Assembly: GCA_005881275.1 (NCBI GenBank)
Contig: VBEF01000020.1
Coordinates: forward strand, 1 to 55,175
Length of the DNA stretch: 55,175 bases
From: Chloroflexota bacterium
Lineage (GTDB): Bacteria; Chloroflexota; Dormibacteria; Dormibacterales; Dormibacteraceae
Reading direction: 5' to 3'
A program made the translations under genes and the position numbers. Below the pieces are notes generated by a model. That model saw nothing but the letters and a program-made list of their open reading frames with translations. It did not search any database and was not told where the DNA came from. Below, piece by piece: positions 22,711 through 31,472 of this stretch; within the stretch, counting starts at the first letter, position 1; each line of letters begins with the position of its first letter.

Positions 22711-25635
22711 ATGAATTCAGCACGCACGGTTTGGGGCCTCCGGATCGGCCTTTCGGCTGCCACGGCGGCGCTCATCCTGGTGGGCGCGTCACTCAACGCC
22801 AGCGGGCGGGTCGGCTGGTCGACGGCCCTGGCCTGCCTGGCCGGGTTGATCGCCCTGGCCGGCGGCGTGGTGTACAGGACCTGGCGGGTCTCGGTGCCGG
22901 CCGGCGCCGGGGCGCTGGTGCTGACGCTCCTCATCGCCCAGTTCAACCCTAGGCAGGGCGACCTTCTGCTGCAGCTCGCGGGGCTGATCGTGCTCGGCGC
23001 GGGCGGCGCGGCCGGCCGGATCGCGTATGCAAGGTTTACCGACACCATCGAGCGCCAGTCGCGCGAGCTGGAGCAGAAGAACCGCGCCTTCCTGGCCGCG
23101 ACCTCCGAGGTCGACGCGGCGCCGTCCGACGATATGGCCGCCCTGACCTCCAATATCGCCCGCCAGGTCGGAGCGGACGTCGCGTGCTGCTACCTGGCCA
23201 CGGGGGACCTGAACCAGTTCGTGCCGCAGACCCCTGGCGTCGGCCTCGAGGGGCTGCACCCCCTGGCCGTGACGCGCCAGGCGAATGGGGCCGGGCCGCT
23301 GCTCGCAGCCGTCGAATCGGGCACGACGTTTTCGGCGGCCGGCAACGGCGCCCTGAAAGGCCTCTTCAACCACCTGCCCGAGGACGTCCGAATCGTGGAT
23401 GCGGTGGCGGTGCCCATGCCGATCGGCGACCGCATCGGCGGTTTCATCCTGCTGGGCAGCCGGCGGGTCAGGTTCAGCGAAGACGACCGGCGCCTCGCGA
23501 CCACGCTGACCATCCGGGCCGGCTCGCAGCTCGCGAGCGCGCATGCCGTGGCGCTGTCCCAGAAGGAGTCGGCGCGCTACTCGGTGATGAACGAGCTCGT
23601 CAAGGAGGCATCGGGAAAGACGATGCAGGAGGCGCTCGACGTGGTGCTCGAGCGCGGCAAGGAAGTCATCCGGTACGACGCCGGACAAGCCGTTCTCTTC
23701 CAGCCAAACGAGGCGGTCGATGAGCCCCTTCTGAGGGTCCGCAATGGTGAGACGGTGTTGCGCAACGCCGTGACCGAGGACCAGCGCACCTTCAGCGGGC
23801 TCCGGCTTGAAACCCACGCGGTGACGGTCAACGAGGCGCTGACACCGATCCGAGGCAAGACCGGCGTCATAGGCGCGCTCTGCCTCGGCCGGCGCGGGAC
23901 TTCGAGCTTCACGCAGCACGACATCGCCGCGCTTGACGAGCTTGGCTCGATGGCCGGGGTGGCCGTGGAGAACTCGCGCATCCTCCAGGTCGTGACGGGG
24001 CAGGCGTCGCGCCTCGACACCGCGCTGGACGCGTTGGGCGAGGTGTCTCAGGCCCTGACGACCGTGACGCAAGGGCCCCGCGTGCTGGAGCAAAAGACGC
24101 TCGAGACGGCTGTCCGGGTGACGGTTGGCTCAGCCGGGCTTTTGACGCGGAGCACGGACGGCGGACGCCAGGCGGTGATCATGTCGGTCGGCCTGCCGGA
24201 CGAGGTTGACGGCATGGAGTTTCAGAACGGACAGGGCATCGTCGGAGCGGTGATGCTCAGCCTTCGCGCCACTGCGGTGGCGGACTTCCACGCCGAGAGC
24301 GAGCTCCAATCGCCTCCCGACCTGCAGGCGTACGCGATACAGGCGGCGATCTGCACGCCGATGCTGGAGGACGGGCGGCTCTGGGGCACCCTTTCCGTCT
24401 TCGACACCAAGCCGCGCGAGTGGACCGCGGACGACCAGCGCGTTCTGGCCACGCTGGGCAACCAGGGCGTGGTCGCGGTGCGCAACGCGGAGCTGTACGA
24501 GAAGAACGAGCGGAGCATCTGGGAGCTGCGCAACCTGCAGGAGGCTCTGCAGGCCGCGACCTCGACGCTCGACCTCAACCAGGTGCTGCAGCAGGTGCTG
24601 GCCGGCGCGGCCAAGGCGTCGTCGGCCCAGATCGGGTGCCTCGCCCTCGAGGACGACGGCGGACTCGTCCTGAAGGGTGGGTTCGGCACGGACCACCAGA
24701 CGGCGGAGAAGCTCGCGCTCGGACTTGGCGGCGAGATCTGCCGCCGCGTGATGGACACAGGCGACTCGGTGATGGAGGCCATGGAGCACGAGTCGAAGGC
24801 AGACAGCCCGCTGAACCCTCGCGCGGTGCTCTGTGTGCCGATCACCCTGCGCGGCAAGCCGCTGGGCGTTGTCTTCCTCGCCAACTATCAGGTCGGCCAT
24901 GCGTTCACGGCGGACCACCGCAACCTGGTGACCGAGCTGGCCACGCAGGCCGCCGTCGCGATCGACAACGCGCGCCTGTTCAAGGACCGCGAAGAGGTCA
25001 TCCTCGCCTCCCTCGAGGCGCTCGCCAACGCGGTCGACGCGCGCGATCCGTACACGGCCGGCCACTCCGAGCGCGTCACCAAGTACGCCCTTGTGATCGC
25101 GCGCCAGATGCACTACTCGCCGCAAGACCAGGGCGCCTGGGTGCGGTTGGAGAGGGGCGGGCGGCTGCACGATATCGGCAAGATCGGGGTGCCGGATGCG
25201 GTGCTGCAGAAGGCGGGCAAGCTGACCGAAGAAGAGTTCGAGAAGATGAAGAGTCATACCGTCGTCGGGTTCAACATCCTGAGCGGGCTGCGCATGCTCA
25301 CCGACGAGCTGGTGATCGTGCGCTCGCATCACGAACGGTTCGATGGGAAGGGGTATCCGGATCGGAAGAGGGGTGACGAGCTGCCGCTGTTCGCGTGGAT
25401 CGTCAGCGCGGCGGACGCGATCGATGCGATGACGTCGGATCGGCCGTATCGGAAGGGGATGCCGCTGGCGGATGCGGTGGAGCAGGTCCGGGCGGGATCG
25501 GGCACGCACTTCCATCCGGACGTCGTCGAAGGGGTGCTCGATGCGGTCGAGGGCGGGGCGCTGAAGTTGGTGCCGCAGAAGTCGCTGCATCCCGACGCGC
25601 CGAAGATCGGGGCGTTCGAGAACCCCACCGCCTAG
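22711..25635 (+). CDS. Membrane multi-GAF HD-GYP domain protein (probable c-di-GMP phosphodiesterase)
   Basis: 974 residues. N-terminal hydrophobic region with about three membrane helices (residues 8-110), a coiled segment, then four GAF-like sensor modules (about residues 140-280, 290-425, 430-600 and 605-765), ending in an HD-GYP domain: HSERVTKYALVIARQM, GRLHDIGKIGVPD, KSHTVVGFNIL, HHERFDGKGYP and DAIDAMTSDRPYR. The HD and GYP motifs are complete, so hydrolysis of cyclic di-GMP (or a related dinucleotide) is likely. Beside rel, it makes a nucleotide-second-messenger neighbourhood. The palindromic repeat pair begins 5 bp after its stop. Confidence 0.92.
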   Translation: MNSARTVWGLRIGLSAATAALILVGASLNASGRVGWSTALACLAGLIALAGGVVYRTWRVSVPAGAGALVLTLLIAQFNPRQGDLLLQLAGLIVLGAGGAAGRIAYARFTDTIERQSRELEQKNRAFLAATSEVDAAPSDDMAALTSNIARQVGADVACCYLATGDLNQFVPQTPGVGLEGLHPLAVTRQANGAGPLLAAVESGTTFSAAGNGALKGLFNHLPEDVRIVDAVAVPMPIGDRIGGFILLGSRRVRFSEDDRRLATTLTIRAGSQLASAHAVALSQKESARYSVMNELVKEASGKTMQEALDVVLERGKEVIRYDAGQAVLFQPNEAVDEPLLRVRNGETVLRNAVTEDQRTFSGLRLETHAVTVNEALTPIRGKTGVIGALCLGRRGTSSFTQHDIAALDELGSMAGVAVENSRILQVVTGQASRLDTALDALGEVSQALTTVTQGPRVLEQKTLETAVRVTVGSAGLLTRSTDGGRQAVIMSVGLPDEVDGMEFQNGQGIVGAVMLSLRATAVADFHAESELQSPPDLQAYAIQAAICTPMLEDGRLWGTLSVFDTKPREWTADDQRVLATLGNQGVVAVRNAELYEKNERSIWELRNLQEALQAATSTLDLNQVLQQVLAGAAKASSAQIGCLALEDDGGLVLKGGFGTDHQTAEKLALGLGGEICRRVMDTGDSVMEAMEHESKADSPLNPRAVLCVPITLRGKPLGVVFLANYQVGHAFTADHRNLVTELATQAAVAIDNARLFKDREEVILASLEALANAVDARDPYTAGHSERVTKYALVIARQMHYSPQDQGAWVRLERGGRLHDIGKIGVPDAVLQKAGKLTEEEFEKMKSHTVVGFNILSGLRMLTDELVIVRSHHERFDGKGYPDRKRGDELPLFAWIVSAADAIDAMTSDRPYRKGMPLADAVEQVRAGSGTHFHPDVVEGVLDAVEGGALKLVPQKSLHPDAPKIGAFENPTA

Positions 25636-25640
25636 TTCCC

Positions 25641-25700
25641 GGATAGTCCGGACTATCCGGGGGTTGCCGCTGTGCCCTGGTTGGTTTGTCCGGACTATCC
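25641..25700. repeat. Palindrome pair TAGTCCGGACTA, 42-bp spacing
   Basis: Perfect GGATAGTCCGGACTATCC at 25641-25658 and a copy with a degenerate left arm (GGTTTGTCCGGACTATCC) at 25683-25700, exactly 42 bp apart. The 24-bp spacer is unlike those at 4758-4823. Lies just after the HD-GYP stop and before the DUF559 gene. Confidence 0.88.
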
Positions 25701-25753
25701 GATGGTGGGCCAGGGCTTAACAGGCTCGATTGTCGCCGGGGGCCGAGGGCGCG

Positions 25754-26667
25754 ATGCTCGAAGGAATGGCCGTCAAGCCCTCATCTCGGCCGGCGTTGCG
25801 CGGCGGTCCATTCACGGTCGCCGATGCCAGGCGAGTAGGTTTGCGGTGGGACGATCTGCAGACAAGGATCTGGACGCGATTGAGTCGCGGCCAATACGCC
25901 TGGACGGGCCTCCCGCAGGATGCGCTGTTGCAGCTGAGGGCGATTGCGCAGCGAGTGCCGGCCAGCTACGCGTTCTCGGGTTCCACAGCGGCCTGGCTTC
26001 TGGGCCTCGAGGTGGCCTGGTGCGATCCCATCGAGGTGACCATTGGACGTGAGGTGCCGGTTCGGGCTCGAGCTGGAGTGCGACTGAGACGAGCCGAGCT
26101 CCGCGAGTCAGACGTCATTGTGCGGCGAGGGTTCCGGACGACTTCCACAATGCGGACCGTCTGTGACCTGGCGAGCCGCAGGGATCCGGTCGAATCAGTC
26201 GTTGCGGTCGACATGGCCGTCCGAGCAGGCCTGGTCAACCTGTCGAACCTCGCGGGTCATGTGCAAACGCACGCCGGGGCAAAAGGAATCAAGAGGCTGA
26301 GACGTGCTGTCGTGCAGATCCGCGATCCGAGTCGCCGATGGAGACGCGCCTGCGAATGGAGCTGATCAGAGCGCGACTTCCAGCTCCCTGCGTCCAGGCC
26401 GACATTCGCGACGCCGCCGGCAACCTCATCGGGCGGGCCGATCTCTACTACCCAGACCGCAGGTTGGTCATCGAGTACGACGGGGAGAACCACAAGGATC
26501 GGCTGGTTGCCGACCTACGGCGCCAGAACGCCCTCGTCAACGCCGGCTACCACCTTCTTCGTTTCACATCGGCCGACTTTCGCGCGCTTGGTTCGGTCGC
26601 CGCGCAGGTGCGCCGGGCACGCGCGGTGCTGCCCAGGTTCCCCGTCAGTCCGGACGAAGCGACATGA
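25754..26667 (+). pseudogene. AbiEi-like/DUF559 (Vsr-type nuclease fold) protein, frameshifted
   Basis: Two overlapping reading frames that together make one typical protein of about 305 residues. The first part (25754-26365) carries an AbiEi-like N-terminal region (GGPFTVADARRVGLRWDDLQ, SGSTAAWLLGLE, TTSTMRTVCDLA). The second (in frame up to 26667) begins ESPMETRLRMELI and has the DUF559/Vsr-like core RADLYYPDRRLVIEYDGENHKD and HLLRFTSADF. The frames switch at about 26328: CGCGATCCGAGTCGCCG reads DPSRR in frame one, while one added G would give DPESPMETR, the family sequence. So one base is missing, by mutation or sequencing error. Starts at 25754 or 25766 are both possible. Flanked on both sides by the 42-bp palindromes. 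Confidence 0.78.
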
Positions 26668-26702
26668 GGGCCGAACGAATCCCCGGATAGTCCGGACTAT
26701 CC
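26643..26702. repeat. Palindrome TAGTCCGGACTA plus degenerate partner, 42-bp spacing
   Basis: Perfect GGATAGTCCGGACTATCC at 26685-26702. Exactly 42 bp upstream (26643-26660), inside the last codons of the DUF559 gene, the core AGTCCGGAC is present with degenerate arms. It lies between the convergent DUF559 and proS genes and is followed by a short GGGGTGCC tandem run. Confidence 0.75.
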
Positions 26703-26726
26703 GGGGTGCCGGGGTGCCGGGGTGGA

Positions 26727-28193
26727 TCAGTAGGCCTTCGCCAGGGCCACCCGGTACTTCGCCGGATTGCCGCACACGAAGCATTTCCCAGAAGGCTTCG
26801 CGCTCTCGTCGATCGTGCGAATCGTCACGCCGCCCGTTTCGGCCTTGATGCGAGCTTCCTCTTCCCCGTCGCCACACCAGTCCGCCCACACGAGGCCTCC
26901 TCGCTCGCGGAAGTGCGCGATCACCTCTTCAAGCGTGCGCAACTCAAAAGTGCTGTCGCGCTGAAACTGCTGCGCGCGGTCGAAGAGCTTCGTCTGAAAC
27001 GAATCGAGCTCGTGGCTCAGACGCTTTCCGATCCCGGAGATCGGAACGCTGACGCGCGCGCGTGAGAGGCGGTCCACCATCTCGACCTGACCCGCGTCGG
27101 CGTCGCGTCCCCCGACGTTGAGACGGATCGGCACGCCCTTCAGCTCCCAGTGCGCGTATTTGTCTCCGGGGCGCTCGTCGCGCCAGTCGACGCGATGGCG
27201 CACACCCGCGGCCTTCAGCTCGGGCGCCCAGCTGTTGACGAACCGTTCGACTTTCGCGCGGCTCTCATCGTCTCGATAGATCGGGACGACGATCACCTGG
27301 ATGGGTGCCACTTTCGGTGGGACGATGAGACCCGAGTCGTCCCCGTGCGCCATCACGAGCGCGCCGACCAGGCGGGTGCTGATGCCCCATGACGTGGAGT
27401 AGCAGAGCTCGCGTTCGTTCTCCTTGTTCGAAAACGAGATGTCGTAGGCCCGAGCGAAGTTCTGACCGAAGTAATGCGACGTGCCCATCTGCAGCGCCAG
27501 CCCATCCTTCATGAGGCCCTCGACCGTGAGCGTGTGGACCGCGCCCGGGAAAGTCTCGGCGGGTGACTTCCTGCCGGTCAGCACGGGAACGGCGAGCCAG
27601 TCCTCAGCTATCGACCGATAGTTGCCGAGGATCATCGAAGCCTCCTCGATCGCTTCCTGCGCGGACGCGTGGAACGTGTGGCCTTCCTGCCACCAGAACT
27701 CTCGGCTTCGCAGAAACAGGCGCGAGCGCATCTCCCAGCGCACGACGCTGTTCCACTGGTTGGTGAGCTTGGGCAGGTCGCGGTGGCTCTGGATGTAGCG
27801 CTTGATCAGCGGGCCGATGATCGTCTCCGACGTGGGCCGCACCGCAAGGGGCTCTTCGAGCTCCTCCATATCGCCGCCCGCGCGCGTGACCCACGCAACC
27901 TCGGGCGCGAAGCCCTCGACATGCTCCGCCTCTTTCATCAAGTACTCGCGGGGGATCAGGAGCGGGAAGGCCCAGTTCTCGTGCCCGGTCTCTTTGATCA
28001 TGTCGTCAAACGCGCGCATGATCGCCTCCCACATCGCCCATCCGTACGGGCGGACGACCATCATGCCGCGGATGCCGGACCAGTCCGCCAGCTCGGCCTT
28101 GCGGACGACGTCCGTGTACCAGCGGTCGAAGTCGTCGGACATCTTGGTGACGTCTTTCACGAAATCCCGCTGTTCTTCGATTTCTTGCTTCAC
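26727..28193 (-). CDS. proS: Prolyl-tRNA synthetase, archaeal/eukaryotic type
   Basis: 488 residues, class II, without the large editing insertion of the bacterial type. Motifs: VVRPYGWAMWEAI, AVRPTSETII, the motif 2 region VVRWEMRSRLFLRSREFWWQEGHT and the motif 3 region WGISTRLVGALVMAHGDD. A C-terminal zinc-binding-like domain has WCGDGEEEA and KCFVCGNPAKYRVALAKAY; the terminal Tyr is typical of this type. Start GTG 28193, about 9 nt after the ispG stop, so it is the last gene of the uppS-to-proS operon. Confidence 0.95.
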   Translation of the reverse strand: MKQEIEEQRDFVKDVTKMSDDFDRWYTDVVRKAELADWSGIRGMMVVRPYGWAMWEAIMRAFDDMIKETGHENWAFPLLIPREYLMKEAEHVEGFAPEVAWVTRAGGDMEELEEPLAVRPTSETIIGPLIKRYIQSHRDLPKLTNQWNSVVRWEMRSRLFLRSREFWWQEGHTFHASAQEAIEEASMILGNYRSIAEDWLAVPVLTGRKSPAETFPGAVHTLTVEGLMKDGLALQMGTSHYFGQNFARAYDISFSNKENERELCYSTSWGISTRLVGALVMAHGDDSGLIVPPKVAPIQVIVVPIYRDDESRAKVERFVNSWAPELKAAGVRHRVDWRDERPGDKYAHWELKGVPIRLNVGGRDADAGQVEMVDRLSRARVSVPISGIGKRLSHELDSFQTKLFDRAQQFQRDSTFELRTLEEVIAHFRERGGLVWADWCGDGEEEARIKAETGGVTIRTIDESAKPSGKCFVCGNPAKYRVALAKAY

Positions 28194-28202
28194 TGCAAGC
28201 AG

Positions 28203-29324
28203 CTACGCCGGCAACGCGTGCTCGGCCGCGATCGCGTCGATCTCGGCGAGCAGCACTGGAAGGAGCTCCTCTTGGGGCACGGTTTTGTAAAGGCTACCTT
28301 TCTTGAAAATCACTCCCTTGCCGCGGCCGCCCGTCACGCCGATGTCCGCGTGGCGCGCCTCGGCCGGCCCGTTGACGACGCAACCCATCACCGCCACCGT
28401 GATCGGCACCTTCAGCTTCGCGATGTAAGCCTCCACCGCCTTGACCGTGGGCACCATGTCGTACTCGAGGCGCCCGCAGGTCGGACACGCGATCAACGTC
28501 GGGCTCTCGTTGCGGAAGGCAAGGGTCTTGAGGATCTCGTGGGCGACGCGAACTTCCTCCCGCGGGTCTGACGTGGCCAGCGAGACGCGGATCGTGTCGC
28601 CGATTCCCTCGCTCAGGAGGATCCCGAGCCCAACCGAGCTGCGGATGCTGCCGGCCTCGACCGGACCCGACTCGGTCACGCCGAGGTGGATCGGGTACGC
28701 ACGCGCCGCGGCGAACTTGCGGTTGGCCATGATGTTCGTCCACACGTCGGTGGCCTTCAGCGAGACCTTGATGTAGCCGGGTCCGTAGTCGAGCTCCTCG
28801 AGGATCTTGCAGTGGCCCAGCGCAACTTCGACCATGCGGTCCGCCGTGCGCTCGCGGTCGTCACGGTCGATGTGGTGCTGCTCACGCAGGGTCTTGTGGA
28901 CCTCTTCCGGCAGCGATCCCGCGTTGACTCCGATGCGGAACGGTATCTGGCGCTCCTTGGCTGCTTTGACGACCTTCACGACCTTCTCGCGGTCAGGGAT
29001 GTTGCCGGGGTTCAGGCGAAGGCAGTGCACACCGGCCTCGATGGCCATAAGCGCCAGCGTGTGGTCGTAGTGGATGTCGGCGATCACGGGCAGAGGGGAT
29101 GCCTTGACGATGTCCCTCAACGCCTCAGCCGCCTCGCGGTCGGGGACCGCCGGGCGCACGATCTCGCAACCGGCCTCTTTCAGCTCGTGGATCTGGCGCA
29201 GCGTCGCCTTGACGTCGCGGGTGTCGGTCTTGGTCATCGTCTGCACGGCGATGGGCGCGGCTCCCCCGATGACGACGCCCCCAACGTTGACCGGGATTGA
29301 CTTGCGGCGGATCACCGTCGGCAT
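28203..29324 (-). CDS. ispG: 4-hydroxy-3-methylbut-2-en-1-yl diphosphate synthase
   Basis: Iron-sulfur enzyme of the MEP isoprenoid pathway that reduces MEcPP to HMBPP. 373 residues from ATG 29324. Seen: N-terminal IRRKSIPVNVGGVVIGG, PIAVQTMTKTDT, LRLNPGNIPD, ITESGP-like VTESGPVEAG, and the 4Fe-4S ligands in ACPTCGR and GCVVNGPAEA. The ATG overlaps the rseP stop (TGATG); an in-frame open stretch further upstream lies inside rseP and is not used. With dxr in the same operon this gives two MEP steps. Confidence 0.97.
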   Translation of the reverse strand: MPTVIRRKSIPVNVGGVVIGGAAPIAVQTMTKTDTRDVKATLRQIHELKEAGCEIVRPAVPDREAAEALRDIVKASPLPVIADIHYDHTLALMAIEAGVHCLRLNPGNIPDREKVVKVVKAAKERQIPFRIGVNAGSLPEEVHKTLREQHHIDRDDRERTADRMVEVALGHCKILEELDYGPGYIKVSLKATDVWTNIMANRKFAAARAYPIHLGVTESGPVEAGSIRSSVGLGILLSEGIGDTIRVSLATSDPREEVRVAHEILKTLAFRNESPTLIACPTCGRLEYDMVPTVKAVEAYIAKLKVPITVAVMGCVVNGPAEARHADIGVTGGRGKGVIFKKGSLYKTVPQEELLPVLLAEIDAIAAEHALPA

Positions 29325-30382
29325 CAGGGCTGCAAGCCGGGGAACTGGCCGGTGATGATGCGCTGGATGTCGAGGAAGCTGATGAGGGCAGCCAGTCCCA
29401 GCAAGGTCACCAGGCCGATGCGCTGGAAGTTGAGCTCCATGTTGCGGTCGAACGGCCGGCGGCGCAGGACTTCGATCAGCACCACCGCCACCCGGCCCCC
29501 GTCGAGGGCCAGCAAGGGCAGCAGGTTGGTGAAGCCGAGCGCGACCGACAGCAGCGCCACGAAAAAGATGTAGGTGCCGAGGCCCAGCGAGACCGACTGT
29601 TCCGTGACGTAAGCGATCCCGATCGGCCCTGTGACGCCGTTGGACCCGAGGAGGCCGCCCGGTATCTGGCCGGTGACCAACTGACTGAGGCCCTGCACGA
29701 TGTTGCTCACGGCCACGACGGGGAAGGCCAGCCCGCTGGTGACCGCATCCCTGGCCGTCACGATGCCCATCACGCTCAGGCCGACCTGGCACTGATTCGG
29801 CCCCGCGCACTGCGGCGTGACAATGTGGGTGAACGCCTGGCCGTTGGCGTGCACGCCGCTGACGACGATCGCGGCATTCGGCGCGGCGTTTTCGATCTTC
29901 CTCAGCTGGTCTGGGGCAGTGATCGGTTGACCCTCGACCGAGCGCAGCCTGTCGCCGGCCTGGAATCCGGCCGCCGCCGCGGGCGAGTGTGGCACGACCC
30001 TGGCGACCTTGCCCGGATCGTCGTTGAGCTGCGAAAGGCCAAGCCCGGTGAACAGGACCATCGCGACCAGGAAATTGGCCGCCGGGCCAGCCACGAGGAC
30101 CAGGATCCGCTGCCAGGCCGCCTTGCGGTGGAAACCGTTCGGGTCCTCGAAGTCGCCGGCCTCCATGCCGCCCATCCGGACGTAGCCGATCACCGGGATC
30201 GCCCGAATGGCGTAAAGCGTGCCGCCGCGGGTCGTCGACCAGATCCGGGCCCCGGCCCCGACGGAGAACTCGATCACCCGCACCTTGAAGAGCTTGGCCA
30301 GCGCAAAGTGGCCGGCTTCGTGGGGTGCGATCAGCAGCAGGAACATTCCCGCGATCGCGACGACTACCAGGAGGGCGTCCAT
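29324..30382 (-). CDS. rseP: Site-2 membrane metalloprotease RseP
   Basis: 352 residues. Zinc protease motif HEAGHFALAKLF in the first membrane helix, one PDZ domain (about residues 110-190, FQAGDRLRSVEGQPI), and LALDGGRVAVVLIE in the C-terminal membrane part supplying the third ligand. Cleaves membrane-embedded substrates such as anti-sigma factors and leftover signal peptides. Its place between dxr and ispG is a common arrangement. Confidence 0.95.
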   Translation of the reverse strand: MDALLVVVAIAGMFLLLIAPHEAGHFALAKLFKVRVIEFSVGAGARIWSTTRGGTLYAIRAIPVIGYVRMGGMEAGDFEDPNGFHRKAAWQRILVLVAGPAANFLVAMVLFTGLGLSQLNDDPGKVARVVPHSPAAAAGFQAGDRLRSVEGQPITAPDQLRKIENAAPNAAIVVSGVHANGQAFTHIVTPQCAGPNQCQVGLSVMGIVTARDAVTSGLAFPVVAVSNIVQGLSQLVTGQIPGGLLGSNGVTGPIGIAYVTEQSVSLGLGTYIFFVALLSVALGFTNLLPLLALDGGRVAVVLIEVLRRRPFDRNMELNFQRIGLVTLLGLAALISFLDIQRIITGQFPGLQP

Positions 30383-30389
30383 GTGGCTG

Positions 30390-31472
30390 TCAGACTACCG
30401 AGTTTTCCTTGATATAGGCCCTTGCCCAGCGGTCGGCCTCGAGGATCTCATCGAGGGTCCCGCCACAGCCTGGGAACGCGCTGAGAGCGCGCTCGACCAC
30501 CCGGATGATGCCGCTGAACGGGATATCGCGGGCCACGAACGCGTTCACCGCCTCCTCGTTGGCCGCGTTCAGGACCGCCGGGTGTCCGCCGCCCTTGCCG
30601 GCCGCCTCGCGAGCCAGGCGGACGCTGGGAAACCGGCTCTCGTCCAGCTCGTGGAACTCGAGCCCGCTGAGGTCCTGCAGGGTCGTCGGCGGGACGGCGT
30701 CCGGCAGCCGGTCCGGATAGGCCAGCGCGACACCGATCGGGAGGCGCATGTCGGGACGCCCCAGCTGGGCCTTGAGCGAGCCGTCGACGAACTCGACGAG
30801 CGAGTGCACGACGCTCTGGGGATGGATGCACACCGAGATCGCGTCGAGGGAGATGCCGAAGAGGTGATGCGCCTCGATGAGCTCCAGGCCTTTGTTCATC
30901 AGCGTCGCGGAGTCGATCGTGACCTTCGGGCCCATCGACCATCGAGGGTGGTTCAGCGCCTGCTCGACCGTAACGCGGTCCAGGTCGAGATCGGGGTGGG
31001 CCCAGAAAGGACCGCCGCTCGCCGTGATGATCAGCCGCCGCACGTTCGCGCGCTCCTCCCCCCAAAGGCACTGCCAGATGGCGCTGTGCTCGCTGTCGAT
31101 CGGGCGAATGCCGCGCTCGCCGGCCGCCTTCATGACCAGGGCGCCGGCCATGACGAGAACCTCTTTCGTGGCCAGCGCGACCTCCTTGCCGGCATGGAGC
31201 GCCGCCAGCGTGGGCATCAGTGCCCTGCCGCCGGGAATGGCGACGACCACCAGGTCGCATCGAGGATCCGCGATCATCGCTTCGACCCGGGCATCGAAAT
31301 CTGCCTCGCCCGCATGACCATGCACGAGGTAGGTGGCCTTCCTGTTCGTCGAGCGCACGCCTTCGGTCAGCCCGAAGAGCTTGAACCGGCCGGGGTTGCG
31401 GTAGATCACGTCGAGCGTTTGCCGGCCGATCGATCCCGTGGCTCCGAGGACGGCGATGTTGAGGGGGCGCAT
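30390..31472 (-). CDS. dxr: 1-deoxy-D-xylulose 5-phosphate reductoisomerase
   Basis: First committed MEP enzyme, NADPH-dependent, 360 residues. N-terminal VLGATGSIGRQTLDV (nucleotide binding), ALATKEVLVMAG, IDSEHSAIWQCL and ITASGGPF motifs, MGPKVTIDSATLMNKGLE, and a C-terminal helical domain. Start ATG 31472 overlaps the cdsA stop by 1 nt (TGATG). Confidence 0.97.
   Translation of the reverse strand: MRPLNIAVLGATGSIGRQTLDVIYRNPGRFKLFGLTEGVRSTNRKATYLVHGHAGEADFDARVEAMIADPRCDLVVVAIPGGRALMPTLAALHAGKEVALATKEVLVMAGALVMKAAGERGIRPIDSEHSAIWQCLWGEERANVRRLIITASGGPFWAHPDLDLDRVTVEQALNHPRWSMGPKVTIDSATLMNKGLELIEAHHLFGISLDAISVCIHPQSVVHSLVEFVDGSLKAQLGRPDMRLPIGVALAYPDRLPDAVPPTTLQDLSGLEFHELDESRFPSVRLAREAAGKGGGHPAVLNAANEEAVNAFVARDIPFSGIIRVVERALSAFPGCGGTLDEILEADRWARAYIKENSVV

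Noticed and set aside
26700..26726. GGGGTGCC tandem run before proS
   Set aside because: Two to three short units only; common low-complexity sequence in GC-rich DNA.
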